Assembly (NCBI RefSeq): GCF_003633775.1 | Contig: NZ_RBIN01000006.1 | Coordinates: 247,111 to 311,110, forward strand | Direction: 5' to 3' | DNA from: Kushneria sinocarnis | Lineage (GTDB): Bacteria; Pseudomonadota; Gammaproteobacteria; Pseudomonadales; Halomonadaceae | DNA length: 64,000 bases | Shown: piece by piece, positions 1 through 7,615 of the stretch | Numbering within the stretch: the first letter of the stretch is position 1 | Layout of the letters: every line of letters starts with the position of its first letter | Translations under genes and position numbers: made by a program | Notes under the pieces: generated by a model | Database searches by the model: none | Told to the model about the DNA's origin: nothing | Seen by the model: only the letters and a program-made list of their open reading frames with translations

Positions 1-5
1 GAGGA

Positions 6-194
6 ATGAGCATGCGCAACTACCCGACCGACACCGTGATCCTGACGCCATACGGAAGAAAAAGGTTGCATCACCAGACGCTAGTTAGCGCTCTGTCGGC
101 TATAGCCGAGCGGTACGGTTGGCGTCTTACATCAATCCGTGGACAGCTCGCCATGGTCGAGCGTCCCGCCCAGACCACGCAGGTGGCGGCATGA
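6..194 (+). CDS. Small phage-type hypothetical protein, 62 aa
   Basis: Begins at ATG 6 just after a GAGG-like ribosome binding sequence and ends in a TGA that overlaps the ATG of the next gene (ATGA). The product is short and basic in its middle part, with no motif I recognise. The tight coupling to the following ORF supports real translation. Function unknown; the context suggests a phage accessory protein. Confidence 0.5.
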   Translation: MSMRNYPTDTVILTPYGRKRLHHQTLVSALSAIAERYGWRLTSIRGQLAMVERPAQTTQVAA

Positions 195-472
195 ACATCG
201 ACCACCAGACCGCGGCCCGGGGCGCCCAGCTCGCCCGGATGCTGATCGACAGCAGCCACATGACCGTGATCGATGCCACGGGTTTTCACCGCCAGGCGGA
301 GACGGCACTCCAGTGCTTCAACGAAGTCGAGCGTCGACACGCACATCAGCTGATCAGTGCCGCCTCGTACGCACTCGAAGCGAGAGCCGGAATCACGCCG
401 GACGGGATGCGCCTCGGCGAGGCCTCGTGCCTGATGGCCCGCCGCCAGCTGAGACAGCAAGACGATGCGTAA
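191..472 (+). CDS. Small hypothetical protein, 93 aa
   Basis: I chose ATG 191, which overlaps the stop of the upstream gene by 4 bases, rather than an earlier in-frame start that would overlap that gene extensively. The product (starting MNIDHQTAARGAQLARML) looks mostly helical and ends with a charged QQDDA tail. No known domain recognised. It sits in the run of phage-like small genes and is probably co-translated with its neighbour. Confidence 0.5.
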   Translation: MNIDHQTAARGAQLARMLIDSSHMTVIDATGFHRQAETALQCFNEVERRHAHQLISAASYALEARAGITPDGMRLGEASCLMARRQLRQQDDA

Positions 473-797
473 GCGTGGGCGTTCGCAATGCCGCCGCGTC
501 AGCGATGACCCCGCCAACCTTTCGGGCGAGCGCGCGCCGGTGAGTAAACGTCAAGGCAGGGGTTCTCAGTGCCCCACATGCACGGTTGCTGCGCCGTGGC
601 CGACAGAGCAGCCCGATGGACTCATGCGAGCTCATCGGAGTGGGGGCCGACGCCAGTTTTCAACCAAGTGTGCAGGACGCCTGGGGCGCCCGGTCTCCAC
701 TACCGATGCGTTCGTGATGGCGCGTCAGCCCCAACGGGGTAGTTCCCTGCGTTGCCCGGTCAACCGGCCGGGCCCTTTTACCGGCGCGGGGCAATAA
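465..797 (+). CDS. Doubtful ORF with a CPxC motif, possibly a degenerate Ogr/Delta-like zinc finger
   Basis: ATG 465 overlaps the previous stop by 8 bases; GTG 540 is an alternative start. The protein is basic and contains QCPTC at about residues 35-39, followed by AA and a later isolated Cys in a T-x-C-x-G context. This loosely recalls phage Ogr/Delta activators (CPxC...C-x4-C), but the fourth Cys is missing and the spacing is longer. A terminator-like hairpin lies inside the 3' end of the frame, so the ORF may be decayed or not real. Confidence 0.28.
   Translation: MRKRGRSQCRRVSDDPANLSGERAPVSKRQGRGSQCPTCTVAAPWPTEQPDGLMRAHRSGGRRQFSTKCAGRLGRPVSTTDAFVMARQPQRGSSLRCPVNRPGPFTGAGQ
754..780 (+). 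terminator. Possible terminator hairpin
   Basis: Six-base stem GCCCGG/CCGGGC with an 8-base loop, followed by CCTTTTA. It lies inside the end of the doubtful 465-797 frame and before the next small gene, so it may end transcription of the first cluster. Stem and T-run are both modest. Confidence 0.35.
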
Positions 798-819
798 CAG
801 GCTATGCAGGGAGAACGAA

Positions 820-933
820 ATGCCAAAGCGCACCGAGATCGAGCACCTGTCTGTATGGCTCGACAAGCCGGCCATACAGCAGGCCTTTACCAATATTGCC
901 AGCCAGATCATCGATGGCGACGCAGCTGGATGA
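820..933 (+). CDS. Very small phage-type ORF, 37 aa
   Basis: ATG 820 follows a good ribosome binding sequence (AGGGAG, about 6 bases upstream). The frame runs for 37 codons (MPKRTEIEHLSVWLDKPAIQ...) to TGA 931-933, which overlaps the start of the zinc-binding protein gene. The spacing, SD and stop/start overlap argue for translation. No function recognised. Confidence 0.42.
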   Translation: MPKRTEIEHLSVWLDKPAIQQAFTNIASQIIDGDAAG

Positions 934-1259
934 TGAAGAGTAAGGCATTGCACTGGCAGGAGCCGGTCACCGCGCCCTGCCCGGTCTGCAACGGATCGGG
1001 CGAGTGGGCCGGCATGTTCAGCACCGGGCCCTGTGCGAATTGCGATGGCACTGGGCTTGTCGGCGAGGATGGCGAGCCGCTCGAGCTCCGAGAGCTATTA
1101 CCGATGATGCGCCGCCAGCGGGATCGACAGTGGGACAGATTGAGGCGGCTCTGGCAGACGCCCGGCGTGCAGGAAGCGGTCGAAGCGCACCGCCAGCGCA
1201 GGATCGAGGAAGGTCGGGAATGGGAACGGCAGCAACGCAAACGGCTGCGCGGAGGATGA
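930..1259 (+). CDS. Small CxxCxGxG zinc-binding protein, 109 aa
   Basis: Starts at one of two adjacent ATGs (930 or 933) overlapping the previous stop, so it is probably coupled to it. The N-terminal half carries two CxxCxGxG-like repeats, CPVCNGSG and CANCDGTG, the half-sites of a DnaJ-type zinc finger. The C-terminal half is very rich in Arg, Glu and Gln and probably helical. Phage genomes often encode such stand-alone DnaJ-like zinc proteins of unknown role; no J domain or other DnaJ part is present. Confidence 0.6.
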   Translation: MMKSKALHWQEPVTAPCPVCNGSGEWAGMFSTGPCANCDGTGLVGEDGEPLELRELLPMMRRQRDRQWDRLRRLWQTPGVQEAVEAHRQRRIEEGREWERQQRKRLRGG

Positions 1260-1271
1260 AGGAGACGAAGC

Positions 1272-1487
1272 ATGGGCACCGCAGAGAAACATGACCCACG
1301 ATATGTTCAGATCAGGAAGGGAGAAGCTGCCCGGATCCTCGGGCGGAGTCTGAAGAAGTTTGACGAGCTGCGCGCGACCGACCCGGACTTCCCGAAGGGC
1401 GTGAAGGATGGCACTGCTCGGAGCGCACCTGTATATTTCCGCCTATCAGACATCTATGCATACAGCGAGAAGCTGATGCAGCGCTGA
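1272..1487 (+). CDS. AlpA/excisionase-like helix-turn-helix protein, 71 aa
   Basis: ATG 1272 has a GGAG ribosome binding site. The protein has the AlpA/MerR-like layout: a short basic N-terminus, a GEAARILGRSLKKFDEL helix-turn-helix, a DPDFPKGVKDG segment and a C-terminal FRLSDIYAYSEKL helix. The segment 'DPDFP' and the closing helix are typical of phage AlpA-like regulators and excisionases that sit next to integrase genes. No integrase follows here. DNA binding is inferred from the motif. Confidence 0.68.
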   Translation: MGTAEKHDPRYVQIRKGEAARILGRSLKKFDELRATDPDFPKGVKDGTARSAPVYFRLSDIYAYSEKLMQR

Positions 1488-1494
1488 TTTGCTT

Positions 1495-1510
1495 GTATAC
1501 GGCCGTGTAC
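1495..1510 (+). promoter_or_regulatory. Near-palindrome downstream of the AlpA-like gene
   Basis: GTATACGGCCGTGTAC is a 16-base palindrome apart from one mismatched pair, only 7 bases after the AlpA-like stop codon. It could be an operator or excisionase site at the island border; it could also be chance. Confidence 0.25.
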
Positions 1511-1605
1511 ATGAGTCGGCAATTCCGGGGCGGACCGGTTGAAAGGCGGGCATTGTTCGATGGCGGGCGTAGCCACCAGATTGAAGAGTCCGAAAGACTC
1601 CGATC

Positions 1606-1644
1606 AAGCCCGGAAGCCCGTAAACACTCGGCTCCGGGCTTTTT
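1606..1644 (+). terminator. Rho-independent terminator after the island genes
   Basis: Stem AAGCCCGGA/TCCGGGCTT with an 18-base loop followed by a T-run. It closes plus-strand transcription coming from the phage-like genes. Confidence 0.7.
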
Positions 1645-1664
1645 CCTTGCCTCTCGAAACGCAG

Positions 1665-1698
1665 AAGGCCCCGGCATCCATGATGCCGGGGCCTTTTT
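1665..1698 (+). terminator. Strong rho-independent terminator
   Basis: A perfect 14-bp stem (AAGGCCCCGGCATC and its complement) with a 3-base loop and TTTTT on the plus strand. The minus-strand side has only a short T stretch, but the hairpin may also terminate the convergent aminopeptidase gene. Confidence 0.8.
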
Positions 1699-1730
1699 CA
1701 TGCTGCAGTTTCAACCTTCATGTCGCAGCA

Positions 1731-3050
1731 TCAATCGAGGTGCTCACGGTTGCAGAAGGCCGTCAGCGCCCGGATCAGGTAGCCCGGATCTGCTGCGCCA
1801 CTGGTTTCACGAATCGAATGCATGGCCCACTGCGCCAGTCCGATATCCAGCGTCGGCAGGCCGGTGGTGGTGGCGGTCAAAGGCCCGATGGTGCTGCCGC
1901 ATGGCATGTCGGCGCGGCTGACAAAGGTCTGTACCGGCACATCCACCTGGCGACAGATATCCCGGAACAGCGCCCCGGTGGCACTGTTGGTCGCGTAGCG
2001 CTGGCTGCTGTTGACCTTGATTACCGGACCACCATTGAGCTGTGGTGCGTGCTGGGCATCATGCTTGTCCGGCCAGGCGGGGTGGCGGGCATGGGCATTG
2101 TCACAGGAAATCAGACGTGACCGCTGGATCAGCCGCACCCGGTGCTCCTCGAAGGGGCCGTCATGACCGGCATCGTATTCGGCCAGCCGCCCCAGCACAT
2201 CACCGAGGAAGGTTCCCTGGGCGCCACTGGCAGTGCCACTGCCGATCTCTTCGTGATCATTGACAATCAGCAGTGCCCCCTGACGATGGTCACTGGCGAT
2301 CAGCGCCTCAAGACCGCAGAAACAGGAGAGCAGATTGTCCAGCCGTGCGCTGCTGAGCAGCTCGCCCTCCAGCCCCGTCTGCGCCGGGGGCTGCACGTCA
2401 TAAAAGCCCAGCTCGAAATCGACCACGCTTTCGAAGTCATCGGCCTCCTGCTGGTGGCGCAGCCACTGGCCGACCAGCTCTTCCAGCGATGGCGGAGTTT
2501 CCTTATCCGTGGTCTGACGCAGGATCGGTGCCATCTGGGTCTGGGCATTGATCGCGCGCCCCTGGTTGGCTTCGCGGTCCAGATGAATGGCCAGGCTGGG
2601 AATAACGGCAACCGCCCGGTCCATGTTCAGCAGCCGGGATGCCAGCCGCCCCTCCCGCGTGCGCACATGTACCCGGCCGGCAATGCCCAGATCGCGATCG
2701 AACCAGGGGGCCAGCAGTGCACCCCCGTAGACCTCGATGCCCAGCTGCAGCCAGTCACGACCCTGCACCACGCCTTCCCGCTTGATGCGCAGCATGGGGC
2801 TGTCGGTATGAGCGCCGATGATGCGCAGCGCCAGCGGCGCCGCTTCGGGCAGCTGAAAAGCGATCAGTGCCGAGTCGTTGCGCGTGCAGTAGTAGCGCCC
2901 ACCGGGACGCAGTACCCAGTGATCGGTTTCCTCGAGACGCTCGAAACCGGCCGCTTCGAGTCGCTCGCTCATGCTGGCCGTGGCGTGCCAGGCAGTCGGC
3001 GATTGCTCGAGAAAGCGCAGCAATCGCTCGTTGCTTGGAGACTGAAACAT
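1731..3050 (-). CDS. apeB: M18 family zinc aminopeptidase
   Basis: A 439-residue cytosolic metallo-aminopeptidase of the M18 (aspartyl aminopeptidase/ApeB) family, which removes N-terminal residues from peptides. The two-zinc signatures are present: GAHTDSP (His at about 81), SARLDN (about 237), NDHEEIGSG (about 270) and the C-terminal TDIGLAQWAMHS-type region. I chose ATG 3050 because AGGG lies at the right distance; an upstream TTG at 3065 would add MTGKS. Length matches the family. The gene is convergent with the island genes and divergent from prc. Family assignment is firm; substrate preference cannot be told from sequence. Confidence 0.92.
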   Translation of the reverse strand: MFQSPSNERLLRFLEQSPTAWHATASMSERLEAAGFERLEETDHWVLRPGGRYYCTRNDSALIAFQLPEAAPLALRIIGAHTDSPMLRIKREGVVQGRDWLQLGIEVYGGALLAPWFDRDLGIAGRVHVRTREGRLASRLLNMDRAVAVIPSLAIHLDREANQGRAINAQTQMAPILRQTTDKETPPSLEELVGQWLRHQQEADDFESVVDFELGFYDVQPPAQTGLEGELLSSARLDNLLSCFCGLEALIASDHRQGALLIVNDHEEIGSGTASGAQGTFLGDVLGRLAEYDAGHDGPFEEHRVRLIQRSRLISCDNAHARHPAWPDKHDAQHAPQLNGGPVIKVNSSQRYATNSATGALFRDICRQVDVPVQTFVSRADMPCGSTIGPLTATTTGLPTLDIGLAQWAMHSIRETSGAADPGYLIRALTAFCNREHLD

Positions 3051-3226
3051 GCTTTTCCCTGTCAACGCTTGTCGTGGATGCCGCCGTCGGCCTGCTACAA
3101 TCGGGATCTTGTATGTCAGGCTGGTACGTTACCCATCCCTCATAAAGCATGGCCGATGCGGTCGAAAAATCGGAAGTACCTGATTCATCAGGTGTCAGTT
3201 TACATGAAACCGGGAGAGCCTCATTG

Positions 3227-5419
3227 ATGAGCCCGTTTGCTATGGTGCGACAGGCGGTGGTGTTTGCCCTGTGTGTCGTGATGGCCCTGCCCACCCTGGC
3301 GGCCGAGCAGGACAGGATTGTCCCTACCGATAACGGTGAACAGACCGCGCAGGAAGTCGCCCAGTCACTGCGTTACAGCCACTATGAAGATGTCAGTCTG
3401 GATCAGCAGTGGTCCGAAACGGCCTGGCAACGCATGCTGAAGATGATCGATCCCCAGCATGCCTACCTGCTGAAATCGGATGTCAGGCAGTATTCGGATC
3501 TCGGCAGCAACTTCAGCGAGGCCCTCGAGAACGGCAATCTCGATCGGCTGTATGAGTTTTACAATCTTTATCAGAAGCGTATCGAGAATCGCCTGCAGTG
3601 GCTGCTCGACCAGCTTGAGCATACCGAGCACTTCGACTTCGAAGGTCATGATCGGCTGGCCACCGATGATGAGGATCGCGAATGGGCGTCTTCCCCGTCC
3701 CGGCTCGATGAGCTCTGGCACAAGCGGCTGAAGAACGCTGCACTGCAGCTGGCCCTTTCCGGCTCTCCCGAAGACAGCGATACCCGCCAGCCGGGCGAGA
3801 CCCCCGAACCGGAGATCCCCGGCAATCCGCGTCAGAGCGATGATCCGGAGCAGCACGATGATGAATCGGAGAGCGGCAAGAGCGAAGACAGCCTGCGAAT
3901 GATGGACGACCAGGCCATCATCAGTCAGCTCGAAAAGCGTTATTCCAATCAGCTTGACCGGGTACGTCAGACCAACAGCGAAGATGTGCTCAGTGTCATT
4001 CTCAATGCAGCCGGCAGTGCCATCGACCCGCATACCGAGTATTTTTCACCCAGTCGCAGCGAATCCTTCGACATCCAGATGAAGCTCTCGCTGGAGGGCA
4101 TCGGCGCCCTGCTTCAGCAGGATGGCGAGTACGTCAAGATTTCCAGCCTGGTCCCGGGCGGCCCGGCCGAGAAAAGCGGACTGCTCAAGCCTGCCGATCG
4201 CATCGTCGCTGTCGGTCAGGGTGAAAGCGGAGACATGACCAGCGTGGTTGGCATGCGGCTGGACGAAGTCGTCGATCTGATTCGCGGTCCCAAGGACTCT
4301 ACCGTACGGCTGGAAATCATCCCGGCCAAGGCAGTGGATACCACTCAGACCAGGATCGTCAGGATCACGCGGGATACCGTCAAGCTCGAGGATCAGGCGG
4401 CCAGCAGTCAGGTCATCGACATCACCCGTGATGGCGAGAGGCACCGTATTGGCGTCATCAAGGTGCCGATGTTCTATGTGGACTTCAAGGCCGAGAAGCA
4501 GGGCAGGAAGGACTACCGCAGCACGACCCGGGATGTGCACCAGCTGATCGACCAGCTCAAGCAGAAGAATGTTGAAGGCATCGTACTGGATCTGCGTGGC
4601 AATGGCGGTGGCGCCCTGCAGGAAGCGAATTCGATGATCGGCCTGTTCATCGATCGAGGCCCCACCGTGCAGGTTCGCGATGCCCAGGGCCGAATCAGCC
4701 TGCTGGGCGATACCGATCGGGGCGTTGCCTACCAGGGACCGCTGGCGGTACTGGTCGATCGCCTGTCGGCTTCGGCTTCGGAGATCTTTGCCGGGGCCAT
4801 CCAGGATTACGGCCGCGGTCTTGTCCTCGGCAATCAGACCTTCGGCAAGGGCACGGTCCAGACCCTCGATGATCTGGATCACGGCGAGCTCAAGCTGACC
4901 CGCGCCAAGTTCTACCGGATCACCGGTGCCAGTACCCAGCTGCACGGCGTCAAGCCGGATATCAGCTATCCCAGCCTGGTCGACCCGGACGAAATTGGTG
5001 AAAGCGCCCTGCCCAATGCCCTGCCCTGGGATACGGTACGACCGGTCAGCTATCGGCAGTACGGCAATCCCGATCGCTATCTGCCGCCGCTGCGTCAGGC
5101 GCACCAGCAGCGCACCAGTCAGGACCCCAACTTCCACTACCTCGAGCGCGAAGCGGAACTGGCCCACAAGCTGCGCGAACAGAACAACAGCGTCAGTCTC
5201 AACATCCATCAGCGCAAGCGGGAGATGGAAGCCCAGGAATCCGAACAGCTGTCACTGGAGAATCAGCGCCGCAAGGCACTGGGACAGGAGCCGATCGACA
5301 GCTGGGCGGATGCCCGCGACGGCGAGGATGATCAGACCCCCATCGATCAGGCACAGCTGCGAGAGAGCGCCAATATCGTGCTCGACTATGCGCAGCAGCT
5401 GCAGGACAGCGGCTCCTGA
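3227..5419 (+). CDS. prc: Periplasmic tail-specific protease Prc (S41A)
   Basis: C-terminal processing protease, a periplasmic serine protease recognising non-polar C-termini. ATG 3227 has GGGAGAG upstream and opens a signal peptide ending near ALPTLAAEQ, so the longer frame from 3149 is unlikely. After an N-terminal helical region come a PDZ domain (about residues 280-365) and the S41 catalytic domain, with SASASEIFAG (Ser516, Glu519) and TFGKGTVQ (Lys541), which align with E. coli Prc Ser452, Glu455 and Lys477. A DUF3340-type helical C-terminus follows. At 730 residues it is longer than E. coli Prc (682); much of the excess is an acidic, Pro/Ser/Asp-rich insertion at about residues 184-225. 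Confidence 0.93.
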   Translation: MSPFAMVRQAVVFALCVVMALPTLAAEQDRIVPTDNGEQTAQEVAQSLRYSHYEDVSLDQQWSETAWQRMLKMIDPQHAYLLKSDVRQYSDLGSNFSEALENGNLDRLYEFYNLYQKRIENRLQWLLDQLEHTEHFDFEGHDRLATDDEDREWASSPSRLDELWHKRLKNAALQLALSGSPEDSDTRQPGETPEPEIPGNPRQSDDPEQHDDESESGKSEDSLRMMDDQAIISQLEKRYSNQLDRVRQTNSEDVLSVILNAAGSAIDPHTEYFSPSRSESFDIQMKLSLEGIGALLQQDGEYVKISSLVPGGPAEKSGLLKPADRIVAVGQGESGDMTSVVGMRLDEVVDLIRGPKDSTVRLEIIPAKAVDTTQTRIVRITRDTVKLEDQAASSQVIDITRDGERHRIGVIKVPMFYVDFKAEKQGRKDYRSTTRDVHQLIDQLKQKNVEGIVLDLRGNGGGALQEANSMIGLFIDRGPTVQVRDAQGRISLLGDTDRGVAYQGPLAVLVDRLSASASEIFAGAIQDYGRGLVLGNQTFGKGTVQTLDDLDHGELKLTRAKFYRITGASTQLHGVKPDISYPSLVDPDEIGESALPNALPWDTVRPVSYRQYGNPDRYLPPLRQAHQQRTSQDPNFHYLEREAELAHKLREQNNSVSLNIHQRKREMEAQESEQLSLENQRRKALGQEPIDSWADARDGEDDQTPIDQAQLRESANIVLDYAQQLQDSGS

Positions 5420-5451
5420 GCCTCGACCGAGAGCGCTGTCATGGGGGTACG

Positions 5452-5487
5452 AAAACGGCCATGCCCGAAAGGGCATGGCCGTTTTAT
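5452..5487 (+). terminator. Bidirectional terminator after prc
   Basis: A 12-bp stem (ACGGCCATGCCC and complement) with a GAAA loop, flanked by an A-run on the left and a T-run on the right. It should work for prc on the plus strand and for the small minus-strand gene opposite. Confidence 0.88.
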
Positions 5488-5565
5488 CACTCAATGCATA
5501 CCGGCAACCGTCAGGCCGGACTGCTCGACAGCAGCTGCAGCCGCTACCGGTGTCGCCGAGGTGCG

Positions 5566-5772
5566 TCAGGCCGCGTCAGACTCCCGACGTATCCAGTTCA
5601 GCAGCTCAACGGTATCCGCAACACTCATCTCATAGTCGGACAATAGTCGATTGAGTGCCTGAAGGAGTGCTTCATCGGAATCGGGCCGATCATCCAGCCC
5701 GCGCAACATTTCCCCCAGCTGACTGTCCAGTGTCCATTTTTCCTTGATGGACAAAGTACCATTGCGTGCCAT
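5566..5772 (-). CDS. Small hypothetical protein, 68 aa
   Basis: ATG 5772 is preceded by AAGGA at ideal spacing; the in-frame extension to 5850 lacks such a site. The product (MARNGTLSIKEKWTLDSQLG...) is acidic and looks all-helical, ending in LLNWIRRESDAA. I do not recognise a family. It runs towards the prc terminator, which could serve both genes. The good SD makes it a likely real gene of unknown function. Confidence 0.6.
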   Translation of the reverse strand: MARNGTLSIKEKWTLDSQLGEMLRGLDDRPDSDEALLQALNRLLSDYEMSVADTVELLNWIRRESDAA

Positions 5773-6232
5773 GTTATTCCTTTTGAGCCATCCGATGCGT
5801 TCGGCCATGCGATACGGCATCCGCAACATGGCGTCGCCGAATCGATGCAATCGCTTGCCAGAAGGTTGAAACAGTCGGAACTTTCCAGCTGATCGAGCGT
5901 GACACTCATGTCTTGTTCATCAATGTCACACAGAACACTGAAATAGCAGGAAAGAGACGAACCATGTTGATACATGGGCAGAGCATGCCCATACCGCCCG
6001 AAATGCCAATGATTCCGGACAGGGATAAACGCCTGAATAAAGGCGGGAGAAGCCATATTCTTTTAGCAAAGCAGTCCGAATCTGTCAATGCGGGGAGAAG
6101 GCACCCTTGAGCACATCAGGCAGCAATGGGACGCAAAAGAGACAGGCAGGCCGTTTCAAATGAAATAATGGCCTTTTCCGGACCGGAAACGCGGCTGCGA
6201 CAGTGCTTAAAACGGTAACCGACGACCGGATC
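5773..6232. other. Intergenic region without a supported gene
   Basis: 460 bases between the small 68-aa gene and the tRNA-Asn pair, more A/T-rich than its surroundings. Short open frames exist (for example plus strand 5913-6110) but none has a convincing ribosome binding site or recognisable product. A weak TTTCCGG/CCGGAAA dyad near 6176-6191 might be part of the 3' processing or termination region of the tRNA transcript. Confidence 0.5.
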
Positions 6233-6308
6233 TGGCTCCCCGAGCAGGACTCGAACCTGCGACCCAATGATTAACAGTCATTTGCTCTACCAGCTGAGCT
6301 ATCGGGGA
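6233..6308 (-). tRNA. tRNA-Asn (GTT)
   Basis: A 76-base cloverleaf on the minus strand with acceptor stem TCCCCGA/TCGGGGA, anticodon GTT in the ACTGTTAAT loop, T-loop GGTTCGAGTCC and an encoded CCA end. Second gene of a tandem pair; it differs from the upstream copy by one D-loop base (CTGGT here, TTGGT there). Confidence 0.97.
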
Positions 6309-6339
6309 ATATCCGGATTGTCGGTTCAGAGGCAGGAGT

Positions 6340-6415
6340 TGGCTCCCCGAGCAGGACTCGAACCTGCGACCCAATGATTAACAGTCATTTGCTCTACCAA
6401 CTGAGCTATCGGGGA
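6340..6415 (-). tRNA. tRNA-Asn (GTT), first copy
   Basis: Same 76-base tRNA-Asn with encoded CCA, 31 bases upstream of the second copy in the direction of transcription. A consensus-like promoter lies just before it, so the two are probably one transcript. Confidence 0.97.
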
Positions 6416-6435
6416 ATGCCCTGAACACGCGGCGT

Positions 6436-6463
6436 AGTATACGCACAGAAAAAGACACGTCAA
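6436..6463 (-). promoter_or_regulatory. Promoter of the tRNA-Asn pair
   Basis: On the minus strand: -35 TTGACG (6463-6458), 16-base spacer, -10 TATACT (6441-6436), about 20 bases before the first tRNA. A near-consensus sigma-70 site, as expected for a stable RNA. Confidence 0.75.
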
Positions 6464-6521
6464 CCCGTCTTCAACCACGCAACCCGGCGAAGCCGGCACG
6501 CTTCGCCAGGAGACGCTTAAT

Positions 6522-7493
6522 TTATTCCAGTGCGGCAGCGACTGCGTCAGCACCCGGCTGCCCCGTCACGGTAGTCACCCCCTGCAGCCAGCCTTCGAGT
6601 GTTCCCGGATGAGCTGCCAGCCACTCCCGTGCAGCCGCCATCGGCTCACGATCCTCGTTCATGATCGCGCCCATCAGCTCGTTCTCCATGGGCAGGGTAA
6701 AGGTCATCTGCTCGAGCAGCCGACCGGCATTGGCACACTCGTTGACATAGCCGCCGCGGGTATTGGTATAGACCGTGGCGCCCCCGAAGTTGGGACCGAA
6801 ATAGTCATCCGCTCCGCTGAGATAGCCGATCTCGAACCGGGTATTCATGGGATGCGGCGCCCAGCCGAGAAAAACGATCCACTCCCTGTTACGAACGGCA
6901 GTACGCACCTGGGAGAGCATGCCGGCCTCACTGGATGCCACCAGTTTCCAGTCCCCGAGGCCGTCGAAATCCTTATCGATCATCTGCTGGATGATCTGAT
7001 TGCCATCATTGCCGGCTTCAATGCCATAGATCCGTTCATCGAAACGGTCACGATTCGCATCGAGCTCCGCAACCGAGGTAACACCGGCATCGATGACATA
7101 CTGCGGCACCGCCAGGGTGTACTTGGCGCCCTTCAGATTGGCGGTCAGCCGATCGACCTGCCCCTTGTCGATATAGGGGTCACTGATGGAGGCCATGGAT
7201 GGCATCCAGTTGCCCAGAAAGACATCCAGATCGCCGCTCTTGAGTGCCGAATAGGCCACCGGCACCGATACCGTTTCCGCACGGGTAGCGTATCCCAGTG
7301 CCTCGAACACGGTGCGCGCCAGCGCCGTGGTAGCGGTGATATCGGTCCAGCCGACCTCGGCGAAGCGAACGGTCTGACAGGACTGCGGCACCTCCGCGCG
7401 GGCGGTTGTCGCCATGGTGGCACTTCCCGCCAGCACCAGTGCTGCCACCACTCTGCCCACCCCTGTTCCGGCTGCTCTGACCTGCCCTTTCAT
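6522..7493 (-). CDS. choX: Choline-binding periplasmic protein (ABC transporter substrate-binding subunit)
   Basis: A 323-residue OpuAC/ProX-type solute-binding protein with a signal peptide (about 1-33, ending TTARA). The mature part has the ChoX/CbcX layout: EVGWTDITATTALA, GNWMPSM and FLGWAPHPMN supply Trp residues for the aromatic choline box, and Cys pairs (SCQTV near the N-terminus, NECANA later) fit the family disulfide. It is divergent from betI, so it very likely delivers choline for the Bet pathway. No ABC permease or ATPase and no BetT lies next to it, so its membrane partner must be elsewhere. Choline rather than betaine specificity is inferred from family resemblance and context. 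Confidence 0.87.
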   Translation of the reverse strand: MKGQVRAAGTGVGRVVAALVLAGSATMATTARAEVPQSCQTVRFAEVGWTDITATTALARTVFEALGYATRAETVSVPVAYSALKSGDLDVFLGNWMPSMASISDPYIDKGQVDRLTANLKGAKYTLAVPQYVIDAGVTSVAELDANRDRFDERIYGIEAGNDGNQIIQQMIDKDFDGLGDWKLVASSEAGMLSQVRTAVRNREWIVFLGWAPHPMNTRFEIGYLSGADDYFGPNFGGATVYTNTRGGYVNECANAGRLLEQMTFTLPMENELMGAIMNEDREPMAAAREWLAAHPGTLEGWLQGVTTVTGQPGADAVAAALE

Positions 7494-7563
7494 CGCTCAT
7501 TTCCTTGTATTGTTGGACAAATGGCCACTGCAGCACCTCGCTTGTCGACAGTGACCGAAACAC

Positions 7564-7576
7564 GATGATTATCATC
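7564..7576. promoter_or_regulatory. 13-bp palindrome in the choX upstream region
   Basis: GATGATTATCATC is a perfect palindrome about one base centre, located 71 bases upstream of the choX start. It could be a regulator site for choX separate from the BetI operator; the binding protein is unknown. Confidence 0.3.
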
Positions 7577-7615
7577 ACCAATTATCGTACTCTGGTAAAC
7601 ATAACACCATTTTTT

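Larger units (their letters stand above)
1..1500. mobile_element. End of a prophage or integrated island (partial)
   Basis: Six short, tightly packed plus-strand genes with overlapping or nearly overlapping ends, a CxxCxGxG zinc-binding protein and a terminal AlpA-like helix-turn-helix gene look like the early/regulatory end of a prophage or satellite island. The block stops abruptly before two strong terminators and a housekeeping aminopeptidase gene on the other strand. No integrase is visible, so it would lie outside the window on the left; no att repeat can be defined because the other end is not seen. The right border is placed only roughly, at 1490-1730. Inference from gene style and order. 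Confidence 0.5.

Noticed and set aside
1540..1587. tRNA-like 3' end (GTTCGAT ... CCACCA) at the island border
   Set aside because: The T-stem and acceptor stem do not pair, so it is not a tRNA or a clear tRNA remnant serving as att site.
2142..3227. 361-codon plus-strand frame opposite apeB
   Set aside because: Antisense shadow of a well-conserved aminopeptidase gene; high GC gives long open frames. The product has no recognisable domain or SD.
4046..5209. 387-codon minus-strand frame opposite prc
   Set aside because: Antisense shadow of the Prc catalytic domain; no independent support.
5913..6110. 65-codon plus-strand frame near the tRNA-Asn genes
   Set aside because: No good ribosome binding site, no recognisable product, in an A/T-rich spacer.
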